Assembly: GCA_963700745.1 (NCBI GenBank)
Contig: CAVOYT010000001.1
Location: forward strand, 248,001 to 312,000
DNA: 64,000 bases
From: UBA10649 sp963700745
GTDB taxonomy: Bacteria; Actinomycetota; Actinomycetes; S36-B12
Reading direction: 5' to 3'
Numbering within the stretch: position 1 is the stretch's first letter; every line of letters begins with the position of its first letter. A model generated the notes under the pieces. It did no database searches, was not told the DNA's origin, and saw nothing but the letters and a program-made list of their open reading frames with translations. Position numbers and translations under genes: made by a program. This document shows positions 43,632 to 52,419 of this stretch, piece after piece.

Positions 43632-44294
43632 ATGGCCGAGGCGACACCAGGGGGTGCGGAGCGCCGTGCGCCGTTGACCCGCGAGCGGGTCATCCGGGCC
43701 GCCATGTCGCTCGCCGACGAGCAGGGCATCGATGCGATGACGATGCGCGGGCTGGGGAAGGCTCTCGGCGTGGAGGCCATGTCCCTGTACAACCACGTGG
43801 CCAACAAGGACGACGTGCTCGACGGGATGGTCGACCTGGTGATGGGCGACATCCAGGTTCCTGGTCCGGGAACCCCGTGGCGGGAGGCCATGCGCGCTCG
43901 CGCGATCTCCGCGCACGACGTTCTGCTAGCCCACCCGTGGGCCGCACTCCTGATGATGTCCCGCTACAACATCGGTCCGGGAATGACGCGCTACCTCGAC
44001 GCGACCTTCGGTGCCCTGCTCGACGGCGGGTTCACCATCGAGGGGACGCTCGACGCATGGAACACCCTGGACAGTCACCTCTACGGCTTCACGTTGCAGG
44101 AGCTCAACCTGCCGTTCGAGGCGGAAGAGGCGCCTCAGGTGTCGGCCGAGGTGCTCCAGCAATTGTCCGGAGCCGAGTTCCCCCATGTCGCCCAGGTGAT
44201 CGGGCATGTCATGGCGTCGGGCCGGCTGGAGGAGTTCACCTTCGGCCTGGACCTGATCCTTGACGGCCTTGAGCGCAGGCTTGACGCGGGCTGA
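43632..44294 (+). CDS. TetR-family repressor, second module
   Basis: A 220-residue TetR regulator with TetR_C-like domain: LTRERVIRAAMSLADEQG, MRGLGKALGVEAMSLYNHVA, and C-terminal FTFGLDLILDGLERRL. It is a close relative of the repressor at 29537-30181 (AMSLYNHVANKDDVLDGMVD against VMSLYHYVANKEDLLDGMVD). ATG follows AGGAGGACGAG. It probably controls the divergent reductase through the operator at 43536. Confidence 0.9.
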   Translation: MAEATPGGAERRAPLTRERVIRAAMSLADEQGIDAMTMRGLGKALGVEAMSLYNHVANKDDVLDGMVDLVMGDIQVPGPGTPWREAMRARAISAHDVLLAHPWAALLMMSRYNIGPGMTRYLDATFGALLDGGFTIEGTLDAWNTLDSHLYGFTLQELNLPFEAEEAPQVSAEVLQQLSGAEFPHVAQVIGHVMASGRLEEFTFGLDLILDGLERRLDAG

Positions 44295-44297
44295 CGA

Positions 44298-44825
44298 CTA
44301 CGCGTCGGCCTCGTCCGTCAGCGCTAACTCCATGAATCGCAGGTGGACGCGGAGCTCGTCGGGATAGGCGCTGTAGGGCGGGCACTCGCGGAAGCCGAGT
44401 TCGGCGTACATCGAGATCGCCTCGGAGTTCAGGAAGCCGGTGTCAAGGCGCATGCTGCGGTACCCGTCAGCGGCAGCCGTCGAGATCAAGGCCTTGCACA
44501 ACTCCCGACCGGTGCCGTGTCCCTGGAATCGATCCGGGACGAAGAGTCGCTTCATCTCGCACGTCCCGTCGCCCAGGTCTCGATAGGCGACACCTCCCGT
44601 GACGTGTCCATCGCGTCGAGCGAGAAGGGTCCGGCCGGTCGGTGGACCGTACTTCGCGGGCAGCGCGGCGAGCTCGGCGTCGAGGTCCTGATGCGCGCGC
44701 ACGCCATCGATGAGACCGGGTACGTCGGCATAGCGTTGCTGCAGCCAGTCCTCGTACTCGCGGATCAGGGCGCCGAACGCCTCGAAATCGGCATCGATGG
44801 TCGCTTCTGCGACGGTGTCGGTCAT
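44298..44825 (-). CDS. GNAT-family N-acetyltransferase
   Basis: A 175-residue acetyltransferase; acetyl-CoA site MKRLFVPDRFQGHGTGRELC, then YRSMRLDTGFLNSEAISMYAELGF. This matches the GNAT subgroup related to YsnE-type proteins. Intact frame, convergent with tetR (3-bp gap). Substrate unknown. Confidence 0.85.
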   Translation of the reverse strand: MTDTVAEATIDADFEAFGALIREYEDWLQQRYADVPGLIDGVRAHQDLDAELAALPAKYGPPTGRTLLARRDGHVTGGVAYRDLGDGTCEMKRLFVPDRFQGHGTGRELCKALISTAAADGYRSMRLDTGFLNSEAISMYAELGFRECPPYSAYPDELRVHLRFMELALTDEADA

Positions 44826-44886
44826 TACCGCAGTCTGCCGCAGCTGGACCGGGCGCTTGCGTGGTGGGGAGATGACTGCTTAAATA

Positions 44887-44900
44887 CAACCAAATGGTTG
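44887..44900 (+). promoter_or_regulatory. Palindrome over the arsR start codon
   Basis: CAACCA-AA-TGGTTG is a perfect palindrome that includes the ATG of the ArsR gene; TTAAATA just upstream is a good -10 element. The mRNA would be nearly leaderless, and the repressor could bind at its own start. Confidence 0.6.
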
Positions 44901-45229
44901 TAGATCAGCTTGCCGACGCTGAGGTGGACCGCCTGTTCCACGCGCTGGCGGATGCCACGCGCCGGGACATCGTCCGCCGCGTTCTCGACGGCGAGCACTC
45001 GATCTCCGACCTGGCTCGTCGATACCCGATGAGCATGACGGCAGTGCAGAAGCACGTGGCGGTCCTGGAAGGCGCCGGCCTGGTGACGAAGCATCGGCGC
45101 GGGCGCGAGCAGCGAGTGCAGGGCAGCGTCGAGACCATCCAGGTTGCCGCCGACCTGCTCGACGAGTACGAGCACATCTGGCGGGACCGATTCGATCGCA
45201 TCGGCGACCTGCTTGCCGAACCAACCTAG
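44894..45229 (+). CDS. ArsR-family transcriptional regulator
   Basis: A 111-residue winged-helix repressor: FHALADATRRDIVRRVLDGE, ISDLARRYPMSMTAVQKHVA, LVTKHRRGREQRVQ. No metal-site cysteines, as in the ArsR subgroup that is paired with SRPBCC (AHSA1) genes. The SRPBCC gene follows by 11 bp. Likely autoregulates this pair. Confidence 0.9.
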   Translation: MVVDQLADAEVDRLFHALADATRRDIVRRVLDGEHSISDLARRYPMSMTAVQKHVAVLEGAGLVTKHRRGREQRVQGSVETIQVAADLLDEYEHIWRDRFDRIGDLLAEPT

Positions 45230-45240
45230 GGAGCCACGCA

Positions 45241-45726
45241 ATGGGCGTGACCAGTGTGAGCAAGGACCCGGAGCGGGCGACGATGACCGTCACCGCCGAG
45301 TACGACGTGCCGGCCGAACGGGCATGGCAGCTCTGGAACGACCCACGCCAGCTGGAGCGGTGGTGGGGTCCGCCGGTGTATCCGGCCACGGTGGTCGACC
45401 ATGACCTCTCGCCCGGCGGCAGCGTCACGTACTACATGACGGGACCGGAGGGTGATCAGCCGCGCGGTTGGTGGCGGGTCCTAGAGGTCGAGGCTCCGCG
45501 TCGGCTGGTGGTCGAGGACGGGTTCGCCGACGATGCCGGCCAGCCGATCCCTGACATGCCCACCATGGTGATGCGGCTGGACATCGCCGACCGGCCGGGA
45601 GGCGTCGTCATCACGATCGAGACGACCTTCCCGTCCGCCGACGCAATGGAGCAGCTGATCGACATGGGCATGGAGGAAGGCATGCAGGCTTCCATGGGCC
45701 AGATCGACGACGTGCTCGCGAACTGA
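45241..45726 (+). CDS. SRPBCC/AHSA1-like ligand-binding protein
   Basis: A 161-residue START-like protein: VTAEYDVPAERAWQLWNDPR, LERWWGPPVYPATV, GWWRVLEVEAPRRLVVEDGF. Proteins of this kind coupled to ArsR regulators bind hydrophobic ligands; the ligand is unknown. Intact frame. Confidence 0.9.
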   Translation: MGVTSVSKDPERATMTVTAEYDVPAERAWQLWNDPRQLERWWGPPVYPATVVDHDLSPGGSVTYYMTGPEGDQPRGWWRVLEVEAPRRLVVEDGFADDAGQPIPDMPTMVMRLDIADRPGGVVITIETTFPSADAMEQLIDMGMEEGMQASMGQIDDVLAN

Positions 45727-45757
45727 CTTCCCGTCCTCAGGAAAGAACGACCCTGCC

Positions 45758-46399
45758 TCAGGAGAGGGCGACGATAGCCAGCGCGACCGCAGAGAAGTGC
45801 GCCGCGAAGGCGGCGATGGTGAACGAGTGGAACATCTCGTGGAAGCCGAACCACGTCTTGCTGATCTGCGGCCACTTCGCCGCGTAGATCGCCGCTCCGA
45901 TGGTGTAGAGCACGCCACCGGCGACGATGAGGCCGAGGATCAGTGCCCCCGCCTCAGCGAACTGGGGAACGTAGAAGATCGCGGCCCAGCCGAGGGCGAC
46001 GTAGATCGGCACGTAGACCCACCGCGGAGCGGTGAGCCAGAAGTTGCGGATCAGTACCCCGGCAATCGCACCGGTCCACACGATGATCAGCAGGGTGCGC
46101 GCATCGGATGGGGGGAGCAGGATCAGCGCCAGCGGCGTGTACGTGCCGGCGATGATGAGGAAGATGTTGGAGTGGTCGGCGCGGCGCAGCATCGCCTTGG
46201 TCTTCGGGAGCCAGGCGCCCATGTGGTAGGTCGCCGAGGTCGCGAACAGGGCCACGCTGGTCAGCGTGAAGATGGCGACGGCCCAGCGCACGGGCCCGGA
46301 CTCCGCGGCCAGCACCAGCAGCAGCCCGCCGATCACGGCGAGCGGGGCCGCGACGAGGTGCAGCACGCCTCGCAGGCGGGGCACCTGTACCTGATCCAT
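45758..46399 (-). CDS. Hemolysin III family (PAQR/YqfA-like) membrane protein
   Basis: A 213-residue, seven-helix membrane protein. The conserved metal-site residues are visible: SATYHMGAWLP, RRADHSNIFLIIAGTYTPL and FHEMFHSFTIAAF. Hydrolase activity of the CREST superfamily is possible. Transcribed away from a palindrome at 46434. Confidence 0.93.
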   Translation of the reverse strand: MDQVQVPRLRGVLHLVAAPLAVIGGLLLVLAAESGPVRWAVAIFTLTSVALFATSATYHMGAWLPKTKAMLRRADHSNIFLIIAGTYTPLALILLPPSDARTLLIIVWTGAIAGVLIRNFWLTAPRWVYVPIYVALGWAAIFYVPQFAEAGALILGLIVAGGVLYTIGAAIYAAKWPQISKTWFGFHEMFHSFTIAAFAAHFSAVALAIVALS

Positions 46400-46409
46400 C
46401 GCTCTCCGT

Positions 46410-46986
46410 TCATGAACCTACGCTTCGGTAACCTACGGTACCGTAAGTTTCGGGCCGGGCGCACCTTCCGGTGAAGGCTGAGCGGCCCGCTATCCGGGCT
46501 GGTGGCCGGGAGTCGAGGAATTCGTCGACTGATGTCGTCGACGCAGCGGTCCGCGTCGATGGTCAGGCCGGCCTCGTCCGCCTGGAGGGGTTCGAGGATG
46601 GCGAACTGCGATTCGACGAGGGAAACGGGCATGAAGTGGCCCGCCCGTCCGGACACGCGTCCGAAGGCGAGTTCCCGGTCGGCGGACAGGTGCAGGAAGA
46701 CCGTGCGCGGTGCCACGTCGCGGATGACGTCTCGGTAGGAGCGACGCAGGGCCGAGCAGGCGACGACGCCGCCGTCGCGCGCCGCCAGCCAGCGCCCGAC
46801 GCTCGCGAGCCACGGAGCGCGGTCTGCGTCGTCCAGGGGATGGCCGGCCGACATCTTCGCCACACTCGCGTCGGAGTGCAGATCGTCGGCGTCGACATAG
46901 GAGAGCCCCAGCCGATCGGCCAGGGCTCTGCCTACTGTCGACTTGCCCGATCCGGTGACGCCCATGACGACGACGGAAACGGGCAC
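46410..46986 (-). CDS. Gluconokinase (one frameshift near the end)
   Basis: About 191 residues. P-loop VVVMGVTGSGKSTVGRALA, LSYVDADDLHSDASVAKMSAGHPLDDADR, VVACSALRRSYRDVIR and AGHFMPVSLVESQFAILEPL are GntK/IdnK signatures. GTG at 46986 lies 8 bp after the upstream lipoprotein stop. Removing one base near 46527 gives VDDIVDEFLDSRPPAR and a stop at 46410; the unshifted frame runs on into hemolysin III, so I prefer the repaired end. Phosphorylates gluconate to 6-phosphogluconate; zwf lies 6 kb away. Confidence 0.82.
46434..46445. promoter_or_regulatory. Perfect palindrome before hemolysin III
   Basis: TACGGTACCGTA is a 12-bp perfect palindrome 35 bp before the hemolysin III start, next to a related GGTAACC. 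It resembles TetR-type operators but its regulator is unknown. It overlaps the predicted end of the gluconokinase gene. Confidence 0.4.
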
Positions 46987-46994
46987 GCGCGGTC

Positions 46995-47502
46995 CTACTC
47001 GGCGCTCGCCTCCGGCGACGGTGCTGCCGATCCGGCGGCCTCGGCGATCATGTCCTTCAGCGTCCTCGACCGCGATCTCGAGGTCGGCGAGGCGGGCCTC
47101 GGCGTCGATGATCAGCTGGTCACGATCTGCACCGGCGGCCGCCTGGGCGTCCGTGACCGCCTTCTTGGCATCGTCGAGCGACTTCTGCAGGGCGGCCACC
47201 TCGGCGGCTACCTCGTCGTTGGCCTCTCCGGCGGCAGCCTGCGCGTCGGCGAACTCCTGCTCGAGGGTCGCCACCTCGTCAGACAACTGCTGCATGCTGG
47301 CGGCGGGATCGGCGATGATGACCCGCCCGATGATGGATTCCAGGCCGCGCACCTGCTCCTCGAGGGCGTTGACGCGGATGTTCAGCTCCTCGACCGAGGC
47401 GTCGGTGCCGGCGTCGGTGCCACTGTCGGAACTGCAGCCGGCCAGGGCGGTGACGGCGAGGAGGCCGGCGGCGGTGAGGGCGAGCGGTCGGGTGACGTTC
47501 AC
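46995..47502 (-). CDS. Coiled-coil lipoprotein (Lpp-like; one frameshift)
   Basis: About 168 residues. Signal peptide MNVTRPLALTAAGLLAVTAL with lipobox ALAGC, then a Ser/Asp linker and a long heptad-rich coiled coil (IRVNALEEQVRGLESIIG, VATLEQEFADAQAAAG, VAALQKSLDDAKKAVTDAQ). One extra base near 47065 hides the ending LKDMIAEAAGSAAPSPEASAE and its stop at 46995; without that repair the frame would run into the gluconokinase. The GTG start follows AAGGAGAAG. Probably a periplasmic structural or tethering lipoprotein. Confidence 0.78.
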
Positions 47503-47549
47503 GAATCTTCTCCTTGTTCGGGTCGGTGTGACTTCGTTGGGCGGTGGGA

Positions 47550-48132
47550 TCAGGCGTCCTCGGCCTTCTCGGCTTCCTTGGCTGCCGCCTTGATGTCCTT
47601 GGCGACGACATCGTCGACAGCGGACTCGACGACGCGATTGGCCTTGTCGAGCGCCTTGCGGATCTCGACGACACCCGGGTCAGAGACGAGCGCGATGATG
47701 CCCGAGTGCCCAGGATCGATCGCGTCCTCGAGCTCGTTGGCGAGCTCGCTGCGGTGGTGCAGCTCGCGGAGCTTGCCGACGCCAGCGCCGCGCGGCGCCG
47801 AGCGCGATGGCGCTGCCGATGATCGACGGCGGGAAGATGACGCCGAGCACGACGCCGCCGACGACGCCCCACGCCAGGCCCCGGCGGGTGCTGTGGTCGG
47901 TGGCCTTCTGGACCTCGAGCTTTCCGTCCTCGTCGCGCTTGACGACGACGACACTCTCGATCTCCAGGGTGCGGCCGTCCTCGACGGACTTGAGGAACTC
48001 GTACGCCTCCCAGGCGGCGTCGGTGTCGTTGAAGTCGGCGACGACGAGCGTGTAGGCGCCGTCGGTCACGGCGACGGCCTCGATGGTCACATCGGGGTCC
48101 GGTACGGAGGTTGGGTTCTGGTCGTCAGTCAT
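47550..48132 (-). CDS. DUF1269-like membrane protein (one frameshift)
   Basis: About 193 residues: YTLVVADFNDTDAAWEAYEF, VVVKRDEDGKLEVQKATDHS, a glycine-rich membrane hairpin (GLAWGVVGGVVLGVIFPPSI), then HHRSELANELEDAIDPGHSG and an Ala/Lys-rich tail. This is the DUF1269 pattern. One extra base near 47803 splits the hairpin end (ALGAA) from AGVGKLRE. Divergent from the DUF6325 gene across a perfect palindrome; function unknown, often stress-linked. Confidence 0.82.
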
Positions 48133-48208
48133 GCATGACTCCTGATCTGTGTTGGTTGCGTCGGTTGTTGGGCGGAGGGTGGGATCCGGGGGATCAGTCG
48201 ACTGTACC

Positions 48209-48226
48209 CGCCGTGCCGGCACGGCG
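48209..48226. promoter_or_regulatory. 18-bp perfect palindrome between divergent stress-type genes
   Basis: CGCCGTGCCGGCACGGCG is an uninterrupted 18-bp palindrome between the DUF1269-like (minus) and DUF6325-like (plus) genes. It is well placed for a shared dimeric regulator. It could equally fold as a hairpin in RNA. Confidence 0.55.
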
Positions 48227-48300
48227 ATATCACCCGTTGCGGATGATCCCCCGAGTGCTGGCTGTGTCCTAGCGTCAGGAATGAGAGAGGGAGATCATTC

Positions 48301-48765
48301 ATGACTGAACTGACGGACGTTTCCATCGACGAACTGGGTCCGGTGGACTTCCTGATCGTCGAGTTCCCCGCCGGGGAGCAGAACTTCAACGGGGAGATCG
48401 CCGAGGAGCTCCTCGCACTCGCGGAGCAGGGCACGATCCGAATCCTCGATGCCCTTCTGCTGCAGAAGAACGAGGACGGGTCCGTTGATGCGCTGGAGCT
48501 CGACGAGGCGCCGGGCCTCGATGACATCCGCGCCCTCGAGGCGGACCTCGCCGAGATCCTTGCGGCTGACGACGTGGTGAACCTCGCTGCCGCGATGGAA
48601 CCCGGCACGGTGGCCTTGGCCTTGGTGTGGGAGAACTCCTGGGCCGCTCCGTTCGCCAGCGCTGCCCGCCGCGCCGGTGGGCAGCTCGTTGCGACCGGGC
48701 GCATCCCCATCCAGGCGATCGCCGCGTCCATGGAGTCCGCCAACTCGAACGAGGAAGGGAACTGA
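48301..48765 (+). CDS. DUF6325-family protein
   Basis: A 154-residue acidic protein: LGPVDFLIVEFPAGEQNFNG, LALAEQGTIRILDALLLQKN, EPGTVALALVWENSWAAPFA. Matches the actinobacterial DUF6325 family (often with DUF1269 genes), of unknown function. A ribosome binding site GAGAGGGAGA precedes ATG. Followed by a small Arg/Asp-repeat gene with one base between stop and start. Confidence 0.85.
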   Translation: MTELTDVSIDELGPVDFLIVEFPAGEQNFNGEIAEELLALAEQGTIRILDALLLQKNEDGSVDALELDEAPGLDDIRALEADLAEILAADDVVNLAAAMEPGTVALALVWENSWAAPFASAARRAGGQLVATGRIPIQAIAASMESANSNEEGN

Positions 48766-48766
48766 C

Positions 48767-48928
48767 ATGCCATTGCGACCTGCACGAGCAGCCAGGCGCG
48801 GGGTCGTGGGCGCACCTGTCGCCCGTACGGCCACCACGGTGGCGACCGTAGCCGTTGTGGCTCATGGAGTGGATCGCCGGGACGACCGCCGAGACGATCG
48901 GCGGGACGACCGTCGGGACCGCCGCTGA
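48767..48928 (+). CDS. Small protein with RRDD repeats (53 aa)
   Basis: A 53-residue basic protein: an Arg-rich start, a short Ala/Val-rich hydrophobic stretch (TATTVATVAVVAHGV), then a tail of alternating Arg and Asp pairs, RRDD three times and RRDRR. It starts one base after the DUF6325 stop and so belongs to that operon. The DNA for the tail is a 12-base tandem repeat. Function unknown; possibly a membrane-associated partner of the DUF6325 protein. Confidence 0.65.
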   Translation: MPLRPARAARRGVVGAPVARTATTVATVAVVAHGVDRRDDRRDDRRDDRRDRR

Positions 48929-48971
48929 TCTTGGGCGGAGGTAGTCTGCGCCCAATAGCAAGGAGAGGCAC

Positions 48972-51026
48972 ATGGGATCGATCCTGGGCGTGAGCGACGA
49001 ACGTCGGCAGCGCATCTACTCCGGGGGGCTGGACGTCTCGTCCCGTGCGGGCTTCCTGCTGGGCGCGTTCTACACCGGCCTGTCGTACCAGCCCAATCTG
49101 CTGTCCCGTGGCACGCGTGATCAGGCCATCATCAGCGGCGTGGCCGCGTCGGTCGGGTACGGCTGGGGCGTCACGGTCCACTCGTTCCTGCGCACCACGG
49201 CGGACCGCATCCCCGCGTCTCAGGGATCCCGCAGTGGGCGCATCGTCTCCGGGATGGCGGTGGATGCCGTCGCGGCCGTGGGTGGCCTCGCGCTGTCCCG
49301 AGCGCTTCCGCCGCGCGAGCACGAGTCGAGCAAGCGTGCCCTCCTGCGACTCGCCGGGGTGGGGATGTGCGCAGCCGGCGCCGCGGGGCTCGGCGCCGAT
49401 GGGCTCGAGTCGACGCGCGGACGGCCGGGCTTCCGGGGACTGTCCGTGCTCACGGCGCTCGGGACGGTGGCGGGGGGATACGCCCTGACCCGCCCGGGCA
49501 CCGCGACGCGCGGGTCCCTCGGGCCGGGCGAGGAGGTGGCTCGCGAGAACGTCGTCCGCGAGGTGTCCATGCCCAAGGCCCTGGCGTCGGGCGTGGCCGT
49601 CACCGGCGTACTGATGGCCGTGGCCCGGGGCGAGTCGATGCTGAGCGGGGCCGTGGCCCGCGGAGCGGCGAAGGTGCTCGGCGGCGAGCCGTCCGATCAC
49701 CGGGCGCTGGGTCGGCTGGCGGCGATGGGTGCCCTCGCCGGATTCGGCTGGGCCGCCGTCACGGGTGCCAACATGGTGCTGACCAAGGCGGGCGTCGGGG
49801 CCGATCTGGCGCACGCCGAGCCTCCCGAGCTCCCCGAGGTGACCGGTGGACCTGGAGTCGCTGATCCCCTGGGCCGACCAGACGCGCGAGTCGCGGCGTT
49901 GGCTGTCCATGGTGCTGCGTCAGGACCAGATCGAGGACGTCCTCGGGGAGCCGGCGAAGCAGCCCATCCGCGTCTACGGTTCGCTGGAGTGCGCGGCCGA
50001 TCCCCAGGATCGCGCCGACCTGCTGCTCGCCGAGATCGATCGCACGCGGGCCCTCGAGCGATCCGTGTTCGCCTTGTTCTCGCCGACCGGCTCGGGATAC
50101 GTCAACTACGTCGCGACCGAGACGCTCGAGTACCTCACTCGCGGTGACTGCGCCTCGGCGTGCATCCAGTACTCGGTGCTGCCGTCCGCGCTCTCCCTCA
50201 CGAAGGTCGGCTACGCGACCGAGCAGACGCGTCTGCTGGTGAACGGCATCGTGCGAACGGCTCATGGCCATGCCGGCGGACAAGCGGCCACGCTTCTACC
50301 TCTTCGGCGAGAGCCTCGGCTCGCAGGTCAGCGAGGAGATGTTCCGCGGCCAGGGGACGACCGGCCCGGAGGGCATCGGCCTGGAGGCCGCCTTGTGGAT
50401 CGGCACCCCGGCATCGACCGTGTTCCGCACCGAGCTGTGGGGCACGCGCACGGTTGCGCAGGCGCCCGACGTTGGCCCCGGCGCGTTCTACCTGCCGCGG
50501 GCGATCCGCGACTGGAAGGCGCTGCCCAAGGACCGCATTGCCGACGTGCGCTTCCTGCTCCTCCAGAACGGCGACGACCCGGTTCCGAAGTTCGCGGCAC
50601 CGGTCGCGTGGAAGCGACCCGATTGGCTGGGCCCGACGGACAGCCGTCCCCCGGGTTCGCCGCTCCACACGCGCTGGCTGCCGGTGGTGTCGTTCGTGAC
50701 GACGTTCATCGACCTGCAGAACGCTCTGGTGCCCACCCCCGGCATCTTCCAGCAGGGCGGTCATGACTACCGGGAAGAGATCCCCGAGGCGGTGCGTACC
50801 ACGTTCCGACTCGACATCGAGCGACGAGAAGATGGAGCGAGTGCAGACGGCCCTGCGCGAGCGGGAACTCGTCTGGGAGGTGCGACGGCGCTGGGCGAAG
50901 GCCGAGGCGGAACCCACCCCCAAGCGGGCCGAGGCCGAGACCAAGGTCGAGGACGACGTGTCGAAGTGGACGGGCCGGCCGGCCTCGCGCGACGAGGTCG
51001 AGCGCATCATCGCCACCAATCTGTGA
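48972..51026 (+). CDS. Abhydrolase_9-type membrane hydrolase (three apparent frameshifts)
   Basis: About 684 residues after repair. The N-terminal half is a multi-helix membrane domain (SSRAGFLLGAFYTGLSYQPN, LLRLAGVGMCAAGAAGLG); the second half is an alpha/beta-hydrolase domain with nucleophile motif FYLFGESLGSQ. Together they match PF15420 plus PF10081. Single extra bases near 49852, 50257 and 50825 break it; repairs give TGDLESLIPW, RTAMAMPADK and LDISDEKMERV. Unknown substrate; the family is widespread in actinobacteria and may act on envelope lipids. The stop overlaps the next start (TGATG). Confidence 0.85.
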
Positions 51027-51688
51027 TGGCGCCGGGACCCGAGTCCCGCCAAGGTGAGCGGCGCCTGCCGATGGCGCTGGCGGTGCTGGCGGCTGGAGTG
51101 CTGTACCTGTTCGTGCCCGCGGATTTCCGGGTCTCCGAGGCCACCCACTACGGATACCCAGCGCTGCTGGTCGTCTTCCTCGTGGTCCTCATCATCGGGG
51201 ACCCGGGCCGCATCGACCGGGAGAGCCGCTGGCTGAGAGTGGTCACCGGACTGCTCATCGTGACGATCACCCTCGCGTCGGCGGCCTCGGCAGTCCGCCT
51301 CGTCGTCGGGATCCTGCAGCAGGCCGACTTCACCAGCCCCGGGCAGCTCCTGACCATCGGGGCCGTCGTGTGGATCACGAACATCATTGCCTTCGCCCTG
51401 TGGTACTGGCACCTGGACGGCGGCGGTCCGGCCGCCCGAATCAATGGTCACGTCCGCACCCGCTCGGCCTTCCGGTTCCCCGAGGAGGACTTGGCGGAAC
51501 TGAGCGAGGCGGGGTGGTACCCGCAGTTCGTCGACTACTTCGCATTGTCCTTCAACACGTCCACCGCTTTCAGCCCCACCGATGTCTCGGCGGTCCGACA
51601 CTGGTCGAAACTGATGATGATCCTTGAGTCGGCGATCTCCCTTGTCCTGGTCGTGCTGGTCGTGGCGCGAGCCGTCAACGTCCTGTAG
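51026..51688 (+). CDS. DUF1345-like membrane protein
   Basis: A 220-residue protein with about five helices; the C-terminal YFALSFNTSTAFSPTDVS followed by a final hydrophobic helix is typical of the DUF1345/ion-channel-like group. Overlaps the preceding hydrolase stop by one base, so the two genes are coupled. Function unknown. Confidence 0.78.
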   Translation: MAPGPESRQGERRLPMALAVLAAGVLYLFVPADFRVSEATHYGYPALLVVFLVVLIIGDPGRIDRESRWLRVVTGLLIVTITLASAASAVRLVVGILQQADFTSPGQLLTIGAVVWITNIIAFALWYWHLDGGGPAARINGHVRTRSAFRFPEEDLAELSEAGWYPQFVDYFALSFNTSTAFSPTDVSAVRHWSKLMMILESAISLVLVVLVVARAVNVL

Positions 51689-51711
51689 CAATCGTCGAAG
51701 GGGAGTGGCGC

Positions 51712-52410
51712 ATGGACAGAGTGTCGATCGCGCGGTCGATCCGGCGTCCGGCGTCGGCCGGCATCGCCGGCCTGGTCTTCGGGGTGATCCTCTGCCTGGT
51801 CATCCTCTTGTTCCACAATGCCGCACCCGCCCTGATCGCCGAATCCGGTGGCTGGATCGACGACCCGTCGCGTCGATTGGCTGTCGACCGGGCGCTCGGG
51901 TTGATCCCGTTCGCCGGCATCGCATTCCTGTGGTTCATCGCCGTCATCCGGGCCCAGCTCGGCTCCCGTGAGGATCGCTTCTTCGAGACCGTCTTCCTCG
52001 GGTCGGGACTGCTCTTCGTTGCCATGCTGTTCACGGCCGCGGCGGCGATGAAGGGGATCCTCGTCCTCATCGATGCGGGGGTGAGCCTGCCCTCGGAGAC
52101 CGCGGCATTCGCGTGGACGTTCGCCACGGCGCTCCTGGCGTTCTTCGGTACCCGGATGGCCGCCGTCTTCATGCTCTCCGTCACGACCATGGGCGTGCGG
52201 ACGGGCTCGGTGCCCAGGTGGCTGGCGATACCGGGCTACCTCATCGCCGTTCTCCTGCTGCTGACCCCGCCGCTTCCCAACCTCACCCAGTTCCTGTTCC
52301 CGCTGTGGGTGCTGCTGGCCAGCGTGCACATTCTGATCGGTCCACGGACCGCGGACGACGCCGCGGGCGAGCTAACGCGATCCCTAGTAGCAGCCGCTTT
52401 CGGCTGCTAG
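51712..52410 (+). CDS. Multi-pass membrane protein of unknown function
   Basis: A 232-residue protein with about six membrane helices (GLVFGVILCLVILLFHNAAP, ALGLIPFAGIAFLWFIAVIR, TVFLGSGLLFVAMLFTAAAA, YLIAVLLLLTPPLPNL). Follows the DUF1345-like gene by 23 bp. I do not recognise a characterised family. The last codons form a perfect hairpin. Confidence 0.72.
   Translation: MDRVSIARSIRRPASAGIAGLVFGVILCLVILLFHNAAPALIAESGGWIDDPSRRLAVDRALGLIPFAGIAFLWFIAVIRAQLGSREDRFFETVFLGSGLLFVAMLFTAAAAMKGILVLIDAGVSLPSETAAFAWTFATALLAFFGTRMAAVFMLSVTTMGVRTGSVPRWLAIPGYLIAVLLLLTPPLPNLTQFLFPLWVLLASVHILIGPRTADDAAGELTRSLVAAAFGC
52388..52409 (+). terminator. Hairpin at the end of the membrane protein gene
   Basis: TAGCAGCCG-CTTT-CGGCTGCTA is a perfect 9-bp stem with a 4-base loop, ending in the stop codon and 11 bp before zwf. 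It has no T tract, so it may be an attenuator or mRNA-stability element rather than a full terminator. Confidence 0.5.
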
Positions 52411-52419
52411 CGTGCACGG

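Noticed and set aside
46333..47502. Apparent lipoprotein-gluconokinase fusion
   Set aside because: A coiled-coil lipoprotein exported to the envelope would not carry a cytoplasmic kinase; one extra base hides the lipoprotein stop at 46995.
48129..49910. 593-codon minus-strand frame across the DUF6325 and abhydrolase genes
   Set aside because: Covers two plus-strand genes and a palindrome; low-complexity, no domain.
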